64,000 nucleotides of DNA from QIAW01 sp035487295 (GTDB taxonomy: Bacteria; Acidobacteriota; Terriglobia; Terriglobales; Acidobacteriaceae). Positions 42,452 to 50,505 of this stretch are shown here, piece after piece. The notes beneath the pieces are model-generated. The model had not been told where the DNA came from. It made no database searches and worked only from the letters and a program-made list of their open reading frames with translations. A program made the position numbers and the translations under genes. The stretch is taken from contig DATHMH010000034.1 in assembly GCA_035487295.1 (NCBI GenBank), forward strand, positions 1 through 64,000, written 5' to 3'. Position 1 is the stretch's first letter; each line of letters begins with the position of its first letter.

Positions 42452-42864
42452 GGTAATTCTCTCCTTTCCCGAAACGGTCGGGAACCGGTTCAGGCAACAT
42501 TAAATTCCCATTTCGACACCCTTGCGTTGCCGGCAAGCGGCGCCTCTTAGGCGAAAAATAACAATACTGTGACCACGGGAAACAACGGCTGCTATCGCCT
42601 GTGACCGTTAGACGTTTCAGGTCAAGATACGTAACGTGTAAGCCTCTGGTTCCTCACATTTTCTTTTGAAATAAAAAAATTTGGCTGAGACATTTTGCAT
42701 GCTGAAGAGTCGAGGAAACTACAAATTATGGAAGACAACAGAATCCCATTTTTGGAAATAGAATGAAGCGAGACGCATCTCACCTCTCTCTATTGATGCA
42801 GCGTAGAAGAATCTTGGTTCATGTTTTAAAAAATTCGAGCGCCGGCGCCAGGTCCACTGAATGC
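42452..42864. other. Spacer without a recognised gene
   Basis: About 410 bases between two minus-strand genes. The plus-strand open frame starting at 42763 is an antisense shadow of the PAS-GGDEF gene. A small GCGCCT/AGGCG inverted repeat is near 42540, and an AT-rich stretch near 42660 (GAAATAAAAAAATTTGG) may hold the promoter of the secreted-protein gene. Nothing else is seen. Confidence 0.5.
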
Positions 42865-43767
42865 CTATTCAGCGGAGGAGCGCTTTTTGCGGCGTTCGCG
42901 TTCGGGAGTGCGTTGCTCGGTGCGGATGGAGTACAGACTCTTATCGGCGCGGCTCAAGGTTTTTTCCAGCTTTTCTTTTTTCCTGCGTGCAGCCCAGCCC
43001 AGCGAAAAAGGTGCCTGGCCCTCTTTGCGGGCGGCGGTCTCAATACGTTGCGCGGCAGTCCGGGTATGTTGTTCGTCGGCATGACCCAGCAGGATGAGAA
43101 ATTCGTCGCCTCCCAGCCGGATCACCGCCTCTTCAGCCCTCACCTGGCGCATGAGAAAACGGGCGAGAGAGAGTAGTACATGGTCCCCGGCCTGATGGCC
43201 GCGGCGGTCGTTGTATTGCTTGAAGTGATCCACATCGATGAGGATGCAGCCCCACGATCCGGGCAGGCTCTCACTGGCGGCCTCAAACATCGAGAGATAG
43301 CGGCGGTTGAAACAGCCGGTCAGGGGATCGCGAATGCTTTGCTCGCGAAGCTGGTTTTCCAGCTCCTTGTGAACAGTTATATCTACCAGAACGCCGTGGT
43401 AGAAGGTCTCGCCGGTTTCCGGGTCTTCCAGGGAATAGGCGGAATCGAGAACGGTGCGCATGTTGCCATCAGCCCGCCTGATTTTTAGCTCGAACTCGCG
43501 GATGTAGCCATCGCGCGCAAAGATACTTTTTTGCCAGGCGCGAATTTCGGCGTCGGTAAAATCGGTGACTTGATGTTTGCGCAACTCCTCCACGGAAGAA
43601 ACCCCAAGGATATCGAGCAGCGCCTGATTGGCGTCAACGAATCCACCTTCGGCGTTGGTGATGTAAATGCCCTCCTTCAGGTTCTTCACCAACTCGCGCA
43701 GAATCTCAGGATCGCTCAGGCTTCGCATGTGTGACTCTTGCAACTTTCCTGCTGCCGACATAGACAT
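42865..43767 (-). CDS. PAS-GGDEF protein (diguanylate cyclase without inhibitory site)
   Basis: 300 residues. A PAS domain spans about 15-140 (LVKNLKEGIYITNAEGGFVD, LKIRRADGNMRTVLDSAYSL). A GGDEF domain spans about 140-285 with DPLTGCFNRRYLS, LIDVDHFKQYNDRRGHQAGD and the intact catalytic motif in IRLGGDEFLILL. At the usual allosteric position the sequence is RAEE, so the RxxD inhibitory site is lost. No membrane helix or receiver domain. It should make cyclic di-GMP in response to a PAS-bound signal, without product feedback. The C-terminus is very basic (TPERERRKKRSS). Confidence 0.91.
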   Translation of the reverse strand: MSMSAAGKLQESHMRSLSDPEILRELVKNLKEGIYITNAEGGFVDANQALLDILGVSSVEELRKHQVTDFTDAEIRAWQKSIFARDGYIREFELKIRRADGNMRTVLDSAYSLEDPETGETFYHGVLVDITVHKELENQLREQSIRDPLTGCFNRRYLSMFEAASESLPGSWGCILIDVDHFKQYNDRRGHQAGDHVLLSLARFLMRQVRAEEAVIRLGGDEFLILLGHADEQHTRTAAQRIETAARKEGQAPFSLGWAARRKKEKLEKTLSRADKSLYSIRTEQRTPERERRKKRSSAE

Positions 43768-44158
43768 ACCGTTTTACCCTTGCCGAGGGTCACTCGATGA
43801 CATGAATGATTCCTCTATTTTTTCATTTTGACACCGAAGATGCCAACTTCAGTACGACTAGAGTCCGTGCTCCAGCATTAAAATCTTGCAATAGCCGAAC
43901 CGCTTCCCGTGGAACGAGCATTTTTTATAGCGGCGATGTGTGCAAAATTACCCGCTCTGCCCATGAACCTGGAACGTAAAAGCGCATCGTTCTTGCAACT
44001 ACCTGAAAATAAATATCTTACAGTCGCAAATTCCTGCATTAGTTTGGCCCTTAACCTGTATATAGATACCGTGAGCGCCTTGTGTGCTCCAAAGGTGAGC
44101 TGAGGAATTAAGCCCAGTTCCCAAGTAACTTTGCCCCAGGTAGTTCGGAGGATTTTCC
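43768..44158. other. Spacer upstream of the OmpA-domain gene
   Basis: About 390 bases. A short hairpin (ACCCT/AGGGT near 43797) and AT-rich text are seen. The plus-strand 64-codon frame at 43909 looks random. CGGAGG just before 44159 is the OmpA-gene ribosome-binding site. I see no gene. Confidence 0.5.
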
Positions 44159-45130
44159 ATGAATCATCGTACTTTGATCGCATTAGCGCTGGCGGGAGCG
44201 CTGGCATTGCCCGCTATGGCACAGAGCAACTCTTCACAGCCGCAATCCAGCACACCGGCGGCCACCGACCAGCAAAACAGTTCTTCGCAGTCCCAGGCTG
44301 CCCCGGCCGACCAGCAAACCAGCCCGGCGCAGACCTCGAAAGATACCCCGGAAACGGCAACTCAGAAGCAGCCGCTGCAGTACGAGCGCCATGAGGGTTT
44401 TTGGGGCAAGATGAATCCCTTTGCCCGCAAGAAATATGTCCAGCGGCAGATACAGCCGGTGCGTGACCGGGTCAACGAGCTTGACGAACTCACCGCCACC
44501 AACGGCCGCATGATTAAAGACGTGGATGCGCGCGCTACCGAGGGCATCCGGCTGGCATCGCTTAAGGCCAATGAAGCCGATCAGCACGCCGTTGATGCCG
44601 GCAACCGCGCCCAGCTTGCCCGGCAGACTGCAGACCAGGCCAACACGCACTTGCAGAGCGTAGAAAAAGTGGTAGGCAACATTGACCAGTTCCAGCCGGT
44701 TTCGCAGACGGAAATCATGTTCCGCCCCGGACAGAAGATCTTGAGCAAGAAAGCCAAGGACGCGCTCGATGACATGGCGACTCCGCTGAAAGACCAGAAG
44801 GGTTACATCATCGAAGTGCAGGGCTTCAGCTCAGGACGCGGCCAAACGGCCGTTACCAACTCCCAGGCCATGGCGCAGAGTGTTGTGCGCTACCTGGTGC
44901 TGAATCACGAGATCCCGGTTTACCGCATTTACACCGTCGGCATGGGTAATGCCCCGGTGCAGCAGGATACGGCCGATGGCAGCAAGCCGCGCCGCATCAG
45001 CGGTGGACGGGTCGAAATCAGCTTGCTGAAGAACGGTGTGGGTGACCTGAGCGCCGAGCCGGGTGCAGCCCCAACCGCAACCAATCAAGACACCAATCAG
45101 CAGCCCCAGGAAAACAGCACACCCCGATAG
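44159..45130 (+). CDS. OmpA-family C-terminal domain protein
   Basis: 323 residues. A signal peptide (LALAGALALPAMA) is followed by a Ser/Gln/Ala-rich linker and a helical segment with heptads (TADQANTHLQSVEKVVGN). The C-terminal domain (about 185-300) is an OmpA peptidoglycan-binding fold: IMFRPGQKILSKKAKDALDD, YIIEVQGFSSGRGQTAVTNS, QAMAQSVVRYLVLNHEIPVY and SGGRVEISLL. It anchors the outer layer to peptidoglycan. Instead of a beta barrel it has a helical rod, so it is a Lpp- or OmpA-like spacer. A double hairpin terminates the gene. Confidence 0.9.
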   Translation: MNHRTLIALALAGALALPAMAQSNSSQPQSSTPAATDQQNSSSQSQAAPADQQTSPAQTSKDTPETATQKQPLQYERHEGFWGKMNPFARKKYVQRQIQPVRDRVNELDELTATNGRMIKDVDARATEGIRLASLKANEADQHAVDAGNRAQLARQTADQANTHLQSVEKVVGNIDQFQPVSQTEIMFRPGQKILSKKAKDALDDMATPLKDQKGYIIEVQGFSSGRGQTAVTNSQAMAQSVVRYLVLNHEIPVYRIYTVGMGNAPVQQDTADGSKPRRISGGRVEISLLKNGVGDLSAEPGAAPTATNQDTNQQPQENSTPR

Positions 45131-45174
45131 GTTGTTCCCCCGAGGTGCACACGGACGCACCTCAACATTAGGAA

Positions 45175-45208
45175 GCCTCTTGCGACCCCTCCTGCAAGAG
45201 GCTTTTTT
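45175..45208 (+). terminator. Intrinsic terminator of the OmpA-domain gene
   Basis: GCCTCTTGC (45175-45183) pairs with GCAAGAGGC (45194-45202), followed by six T residues. A second stem, GAGGTGC/GCACCTC (about 45142-45163), precedes it. Confidence 0.9.
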
Positions 45209-45224
45209 GTTTTTTGAGCAGTCA

Positions 45225-45400
45225 GCAGTCGGCATTCAACCCCTAAACAAGCATTTAGCACTTAGCCGTTGGCATTTGGCCCCTAAACAGTTTGGATCAA
45301 AGTAAAGGGAGCAGGATTCTACCATTCGACGAATGCGCTCTAGGGGCTAAATGCCAAGTGCCAAGTGCTGTTTGTAGGAGTGCTGAGTGCTGACTGCTTG
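45225..45400. repeat. Inverted spacer repeats (AAATGCCAAGTGC family)
   Basis: The left part has GCATTTAGCACTTAGCC and TTGGCATTTGGCCCC. The right part has GGGGCTAAATGCCAAGTGCC (45340 onward), with arms that are approximate reverse complements. TGCTGAGTGCTGACTGC follows. The whole spacer before DUF971 is filled with such text. Confidence 0.65.
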
Positions 45401-45434
45401 AGGTGCTGAATGCTCAATATGCGATACTGAAATT

Positions 45435-45824
45435 ATGGATGTCTCGCAAACCGCGAAGCAGGCGGGCAGGTACGATCCCAAATCGGTGCAGGTCAACGTC
45501 ACATCGGGAAGAGGGATGAACATCCAGTGGAAAGACGGACACGCCAGCAGCTATAGCTTTACCTGGCTGCGGGACGCGTGCCCGTGCGCCATGTGCGATG
45601 AAGAGCGCGCCGGCTCAGGGCGGGCCATTGGGGCGGCTCCGCAACCGCCGCCGGGCACGCTGCCGATGTACCGGCCACCCGTCAGGCCCAACGAGGCCGC
45701 GCCCGTGGGCAAATATGCCATCAGCTTTAAATGGAACGACGGCCACCAGCACGGCATTTATTCCTGGGAGTTCCTGCGCGATCATTGCCCGTGCGCGGAG
45801 TGCAAAGCGGCTGCGAAGGCCTAA
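45435..45824 (+). CDS. DUF971 protein
   Basis: 129 residues. DUF971 is the N-terminal fold of gamma-butyrobetaine hydroxylase, found free in many bacteria. Here the domain is doubled in style: WKDGHASSYSFTWLRDACPC with CAMC, and again WNDGHQHGIYSWEFLRDHCP with CAEC. The paired CPCxxC motifs could hold a metal. The middle is Pro-rich. It may assist Fe-S cluster handling, by analogy with relatives that sit beside Mrp/ApbC genes, but no such gene is adjacent. pcrA follows after 80 bases. Confidence 0.85.
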   Translation: MDVSQTAKQAGRYDPKSVQVNVTSGRGMNIQWKDGHASSYSFTWLRDACPCAMCDEERAGSGRAIGAAPQPPPGTLPMYRPPVRPNEAAPVGKYAISFKWNDGHQHGIYSWEFLRDHCPCAECKAAAKA

Positions 45825-45861
45825 ATGGCACGACTGAATGAACTCGTGCCCTGACAAAGAC

Positions 45862-45896
45862 AAATCTGCGTTGATCCGCGTTCATCCGCGGCGAAA
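45862..45896. repeat. Spacer repeat of the CGCGGAT family, copy 2
   Basis: AAATCTGCGTTGATCCGCGT followed by TCATCCGCGGCGAAATTA. It is the reverse complement of the 34345 copy with few differences, placed directly before pcrA. Confidence 0.65.
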
Positions 45897-45904
45897 TTAT
45901 TATT

Positions 45905-48496
45905 GTGAATTTATTAGACCAACTTAATCCCCAGCAGCGCGAGGCGGCTGAGACCATTGAAGGTCCGGTGCTGATCCTGGCCGGCGCAGGTAGCGGCAAG
46001 ACGCGTGCCATCACCTATCGCATCGCTCACATGATAGAAAATGCCGGCATCTCGCCGGATTCGGTGCTGGCCGTTACTTTCACCAACAAAGCTTCCCGCG
46101 AGATGGCCGAACGCGTGGAGAAGCTGGTGGGTGGGCGAACCCTGTTGCAGCCGCTGATTTCGACCTTTCACTCGCTTTGCGTGCGGATGCTGCGCCGCGA
46201 TATTGAGGCGCTGGGCTCGGGCGTGAAGAAAGATTTTGCCATCTACGACGAGAGCGACCAGCAGCAGCTCGTGAAAGCCGCCATGCGGCGCCTGGGGGTA
46301 GATGAAAAGCAGCTTACGCCGCGCGTAGTGCTGGGGCGCATCTCGTGGGCGAAGAACCACATGCTCGATCCCCAAGAGATTTACCTGCAATCGGCCGATC
46401 CTAAAACGGAACGCATCGCTCATATCTACGAGATCTACCGCCAGGAGCTGCGCAAGGCCAACGCGCTCGATTTTGACGATCTGTTGCTGGAGGCGGTGCG
46501 TCTGCTGAAGGTCTCAGGCGAGGTCCGCGAGCGCTATAACCGGCGCTTCCAATACCTGATGATTGACGAATACCAGGACACTAATCGCCCGCAGTACGAA
46601 CTCATGCTGCTGCTGGGCGGCCAGCACCAGAACGTGTGCGTGGTGGGCGATGAGGACCAATCCATCTATTCCTGGCGCGGCGCCGATATTCGCAACATCC
46701 TGGAATTTGAGCGCGACTTCCCCAGAGTAAAAACCATTCGCCTGGAGCAAAACTATCGCTCCACGCAAAATATTTTGGAAGCCGCCTCGGCGGTGGTGGC
46801 CAACAACGTCAACCGCAAAGGCAAAAATCTTTGGACCGCGCGCCAGGGCGGCCCCAAGGTGGGCTATTATGAGGGCCACGACAGCGAGAACGAAGCGCTC
46901 TTTATCGCTGATTCAATTGCCAACCATCTGCGCGAGGCTACGGCCACGAACGAAGAGACACGCGTGGCCGTGCTCTACCGCACCAACGCTCAATCGCGCT
47001 TGTTTGAAGAGGCTCTGCGCCGCTACCAGTTGAAATACAACGTGGTGGGCGGATTCTCGTTCTATGAGCGCGCCGAGATCAAAGACATGATCTCGTATCT
47101 GAAGCTCATTCAGAATCCTGACGATTCCATCGCCTTGCTGCGCGTAATTAATACTCCTGTCCGCGGCATTGGGAAAACCAGCGTGGAGACACTGGAGCGC
47201 ATTGCCCTCGAAGCCGGGCTCTCTTTGTGGGCGGCGATTGGACACGCCATCGAGCAGAAATTATTGCCGGCGCGAGCTCTGGCTGCGCTCGAGAATTTTA
47301 AAGCCATCATTGAAGATGCCCGCGCCATGCTGACGGGAGATTTCAAGAGCAGGTTAACCACAGAAGGCACAAAGGACACAGAGGAGGCTCAGAGTGCTTC
47401 CGTTCCTGCTTCAGATCAACAGATTGCCTTCGATCCGGCTGCCTTCGACCCGGCCGCATTTGATCCTTTTGAATTGGAAGACGAGGATAAAAAAGCGCCC
47501 GAGGCGCAGGAACCTTCTGAGCTTTCTTTCAGCGAAGAAATTAGGGCGGCAGATGGCGATGGCGCGGAATCACCCGCTGCAGGAAGTTCCACGGCGGCAA
47601 TTCTCAAATTTCTCCTCGACCGCACGCGCTACATCAAAACCCTCGAAGAAGAAGACACGCCAGACGCTTACTCGCGCATTGAGAACCTGCGCGAACTGGT
47701 GAACGCCGCCGTGGATTCGCGCGACCGGGGCGAGACCCTGGCCGAATTTCTCGACCATGCCGCGCTGGTGAGCGACGCCGATCAGTATGACGCCGCCGCG
47801 CAGGTCACGCTGATGACCCTGCACTCGGCCAAAGGACTGGAATTCCCCCTGGTTTTTCTCGCCGGAATGGAAGAGAACCTGTTTCCGCACTCGCGCACCT
47901 TGCTCAATCCCGGCGAGTTGGAAGAAGAGCGCCGTCTTTGTTACGTGGGCATGACCCGAGCCATGAATACGCTGGTGCTCACCCGCGCCCGCTATCGCCG
48001 GCGCTATGGAACGGATATGCCCGAGCCTACGGTGGCCTCGCGTTTCCTGGAAGAAGTGCCGCCGCACCTGCTGGAAGAGTTGGGGTCGTCGTCCAGACGC
48101 AGCTCAGGTGTGCCATATCCGCCCTCGGCTATGGCTGGAGAGAGTTCGCATTACAACTACGAAGATGAAGACCAAAGCATGAGCGGCTCGTCGCCATCCT
48201 ACGGGCGAGGCAACAAGAGGGTCAGCTATACCGGGCCGACCTATAATTCCATCGAAAACATCGCCGAATTCTTTGCCTCGCGAGGCAAGAAATTCACTGC
48301 ACCCAAAATCGCACAGCCTGCCCCCACGGGCCGTAAAGGCTTCAAGCCGGGGCAACGCGTGCGCCATCCGAAATACGGCGAAGGGACGGTCTACAAGCGC
48401 GAAGGCGAAGGCGACGAAGCCAAGATCACAGTACAATTCCCCCGCGTCGGATTGAAAAAACTGGTGGAAAAGTACGCGCAGTTGGAAAAGGCTTAA
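45905..48496 (+). CDS. pcrA: UvrD/PcrA-type superfamily 1 DNA helicase
   Basis: 863 residues from GTG 45905, slightly longer than typical PcrA. Motif I is GAGSGKTRAITYRI at about 26-39. Later motifs are VTFTNKASREMAERV, FHSLCVRMLR, DEYQDTNRPQYELM, GDEDQSIYSWRGAD, LEQNYRST, GLEFPLVFLAGMEENLFPH and EERRLCYVGMTRA. The C-terminal Tudor-like end is PGQRVRHPKYGEGTVYKREG. A linker insertion at about 480-560 (in 2B) contains DPAAFDPAAFDP repeats and a piece of a dispersed spacer repeat read in frame. It unwinds DNA 3' to 5' in repair and replication restart. Confidence 0.95.
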   Translation: MNLLDQLNPQQREAAETIEGPVLILAGAGSGKTRAITYRIAHMIENAGISPDSVLAVTFTNKASREMAERVEKLVGGRTLLQPLISTFHSLCVRMLRRDIEALGSGVKKDFAIYDESDQQQLVKAAMRRLGVDEKQLTPRVVLGRISWAKNHMLDPQEIYLQSADPKTERIAHIYEIYRQELRKANALDFDDLLLEAVRLLKVSGEVRERYNRRFQYLMIDEYQDTNRPQYELMLLLGGQHQNVCVVGDEDQSIYSWRGADIRNILEFERDFPRVKTIRLEQNYRSTQNILEAASAVVANNVNRKGKNLWTARQGGPKVGYYEGHDSENEALFIADSIANHLREATATNEETRVAVLYRTNAQSRLFEEALRRYQLKYNVVGGFSFYERAEIKDMISYLKLIQNPDDSIALLRVINTPVRGIGKTSVETLERIALEAGLSLWAAIGHAIEQKLLPARALAALENFKAIIEDARAMLTGDFKSRLTTEGTKDTEEAQSASVPASDQQIAFDPAAFDPAAFDPFELEDEDKKAPEAQEPSELSFSEEIRAADGDGAESPAAGSSTAAILKFLLDRTRYIKTLEEEDTPDAYSRIENLRELVNAAVDSRDRGETLAEFLDHAALVSDADQYDAAAQVTLMTLHSAKGLEFPLVFLAGMEENLFPHSRTLLNPGELEEERRLCYVGMTRAMNTLVLTRARYRRRYGTDMPEPTVASRFLEEVPPHLLEELGSSSRRSSGVPYPPSAMAGESSHYNYEDEDQSMSGSSPSYGRGNKRVSYTGPTYNSIENIAEFFASRGKKFTAPKIAQPAPTGRKGFKPGQRVRHPKYGEGTVYKREGEGDEAKITVQFPRVGLKKLVEKYAQLEKA
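47353..47397. repeat. CACAAAGGACAC-family repeat inside pcrA
   Basis: GGTTAACCACAGAAGGCACAA followed by AGGACACAGAGGAGG. In all other places this family lies between genes. Here it is read in frame as RLTTEGTKDTEEA at about residues 483-497, without a stop. Confidence 0.75.
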
Positions 48497-48497
48497 G

Positions 48498-48530
48498 GCA
48501 GTACTCGGTACTCAGTACCCAGTGCCCAAT
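48498..48530. repeat. TACTGAG-type heptamer repeat
   Basis: CAGTACTCGGTACTCAGTAC then CCAGTGCCCAATGC, directly after pcrA and before the small basic gene. Confidence 0.6.
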
Positions 48531-48631
48531 GCTTGAGAAGCTAAATCCAATTTTTCTTAAAAACAAAGTTGTAAGTCAAGATTTTGATTTATGCTGTTAG
48601 ATTCGATTTCAAATAATTTACAAAGGAATTC

Positions 48632-48784
48632 ATGGCTAACACCACAAAACTGAGCAGAGAAGAACGCAAGAAAGCCAAGCGGACGGCGCGCAAAAAAGCG
48701 GCGCCCAAACCCAAGCGCACCACGCCTCGTGGTTCCACCAAGCGCAAGATGAAGAAGATGGCGCGCGGACAGGCGAAACGTTAA
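48632..48784 (+). CDS. 50-residue very basic protein
   Basis: ATG to TAA, 50 codons, with AAGGA five bases before the ATG. It begins MANTTKLSREERKKAKR and continues with Lys/Arg in about 45 percent of positions, plus Ala, Thr and Pro. There is no hydrophobic segment. The layout resembles short histone-H1-like or ribosome-associated proteins, and binding to nucleic acid is likely. The composition does not resemble a chance frame of surrounding DNA. I do not recognise a named family. It stands alone between pcrA and the permease. Confidence 0.75.
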   Translation: MANTTKLSREERKKAKRTARKKAAPKPKRTTPRGSTKRKMKKMARGQAKR

Positions 48785-48795
48785 TTAGGCGTATG

Positions 48796-48819
48796 GGCAC
48801 AGCCGGGGACGGCTGTGCC
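48796..48819. repeat. Palindromic spacer element (GGCACAGCC)
   Basis: GGCACAGCC (48796-48804) pairs with GGCTGTGCC (48811-48819). The same palindrome, shorter by one base, is at 56689-56710 after mfd. No T-run follows on either strand. Confidence 0.65.
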
Positions 48820-48924
48820 ACTATGTCCTGAATTCTTTGCCTCCCGCGACGATTTTCAGGGGATCGGCATAGGTTGGAAGCTAAAGGCTAAGAGCTAACG
48901 GCTAGGGCTTCTTTCACGCAAACT

Positions 48925-50478
48925 ATGGCTGGACAACTTTTCGCCAAGAAATCCATCGACAAGCTGATCTCGGATTCGCAAGATCCAGAGAAGCGGCTCA
49001 AGAAGACCCTGGGGCCGTGGACGCTCACCGCATTGGGAATCGGGGCGATCATCGGTTCGGGCATTTTTGTGCTAACCGGAACGGCAGCCGCTGGAGAGAA
49101 TTTCAAGGCTCCCTCCATCCTTCAAGCGCAGGTGATGGATCTTTTTATTAGCCTCGTGCGCAATGGGCACATCAGCGGAACGATTCTGCACGGGCGTCCT
49201 CCGGCAGGGCCGGCCATCGCGGTCTCTTTCATTCTGGTCGCTATTGTCTGCAGCTTTGCCGGACTGTGTTATGCCGAGCTGGCTTCCATGATTCCCATTG
49301 CGGGAAGCGCCTACACGTACTCCTACGCGACGCTGGGCGAAATTTTTGCCTGGATCATCGGCTGGGACCTGATCCTGGAATATGCCGTCAGCAACATTGC
49401 CGTCGCAGTAAGTTTTGGCGGATACCTGAAGGCCCAATTGGAGCAGTTCCATATTTTCCTGCCCGACAAATGGTCTACGCCCGTTTTCGCCTCCAACCAT
49501 TGGACCGGCGCTTACTTCGACTTGCCCGCCTTCTTCGTGGTTTTTGTGCTCACCGTGCTGCTGGTGTGGGGAATCCGGGAATCCACCAAGGCCAACAACG
49601 TCATGGTCGCGATCAAAATTGGCGCGATCATTGTCTTCCTGGTTGTGGGCGGCGCGCTGGTGAACCCGGCCAACTGGCACCCATTTGCTCCTGCCGGTTT
49701 TGCTGGGATCTTGAGCGGCGGCGCCATCATTTTTTTTACTTATATCGGGTTTGACTCGGTTTCCACCGCCGCCGAAGAAGCCCGCAACCCCCAGAAAGAT
49801 ATTCCCTTCGGGATTATTGTCTCTCTCGTCATCTGCACGGTGCTGTATGTGGGCGTGGCCGTTGTTCTGTTGGGCATGATGAAATATCCGGTGTTTGCCT
49901 CAGGACCGGCCAACGATGCGCCTGTGGCCTATGCGCTGCAGGTGCTCGGGGCGCGACCAGCATTCCGCACCATCATTATTGTGGGCGCATTGATGGGCAT
50001 GATTTCCTCGCTGTTGGTCTTCCAGTATGGGCAAACGCGCATTTGGTTTGCCATGTCACGCGATTGCCTGCTGCCTCGCATTTTTTCTGCCGTCCATCCC
50101 AGGTTCAAGACACCGTACTGGTCGTGCTGGATTGCTGGCGCGCTGGTTGGGATTCCTGCAGGAATCGTAGACATTGGCGATGCCGCCGACCTCTCCAACA
50201 TCGGAACGCTGTTTGCCTTTGTGCTGGTGTCGCTTGGCGTACTGTTTCTCCGGCGTACGCAGCCTGAGCGACCGCGCGGCTTCCGCGTGCCCTTTGTGCC
50301 ACTGTTCCCGATCATTTCTGTCGTTCTTTGTGGCGGACTCATGACGGGACTGCTGCTCATAACCTGGATCCGGTTCTTCGTGTGGTTGGGCATCGGATTG
50401 TTGATTTATGCATTTTACAGCCGACGCCATAGCGAATTCTGTCCCAGGCCTGCTGCAGCTTCAGGCTCTTCCTCATGA
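48925..50478 (+). CDS. APC-superfamily amino acid permease
   Basis: 517 residues with about 12 membrane helices. It opens with RLKKTLGPWTLTALGIGAII and GSGIFVLTGTAA, the conserved helix 1 motif for substrate binding. Other conserved stretches are CYAELASMIPIAGSAYTYSY, FTYIGFDSVSTAAEEARNPQ and MISSLLVFQYGQTRIWFAMS. An extra loop follows helix 1 (about residues 58-95, LQAQVMDLFISLVRNGHISG), which is unusual. It most resembles cationic or general amino acid transporters (CAT type). The add gene follows after 27 bases and may be co-transcribed. Confidence 0.92.
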   Translation: MAGQLFAKKSIDKLISDSQDPEKRLKKTLGPWTLTALGIGAIIGSGIFVLTGTAAAGENFKAPSILQAQVMDLFISLVRNGHISGTILHGRPPAGPAIAVSFILVAIVCSFAGLCYAELASMIPIAGSAYTYSYATLGEIFAWIIGWDLILEYAVSNIAVAVSFGGYLKAQLEQFHIFLPDKWSTPVFASNHWTGAYFDLPAFFVVFVLTVLLVWGIRESTKANNVMVAIKIGAIIVFLVVGGALVNPANWHPFAPAGFAGILSGGAIIFFTYIGFDSVSTAAEEARNPQKDIPFGIIVSLVICTVLYVGVAVVLLGMMKYPVFASGPANDAPVAYALQVLGARPAFRTIIIVGALMGMISSLLVFQYGQTRIWFAMSRDCLLPRIFSAVHPRFKTPYWSCWIAGALVGIPAGIVDIGDAADLSNIGTLFAFVLVSLGVLFLRRTQPERPRGFRVPFVPLFPIISVVLCGGLMTGLLLITWIRFFVWLGIGLLIYAFYSRRHSEFCPRPAAASGSSS

Positions 50479-50505
50479 TCTCGATATCTCAATTGGGTCT
50501 GTAAG

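Noticed and set aside
42763..43176. 137-codon plus-strand frame
   Set aside because: Antisense to the PAS-GGDEF gene; hydrophobic stretches are produced by reverse reading of basic codons.
40535..45824. A polysaccharide biosynthesis island or prophage
   Set aside because: Only two transferases and no flippase, polymerase, integrase or phage structural genes are present.
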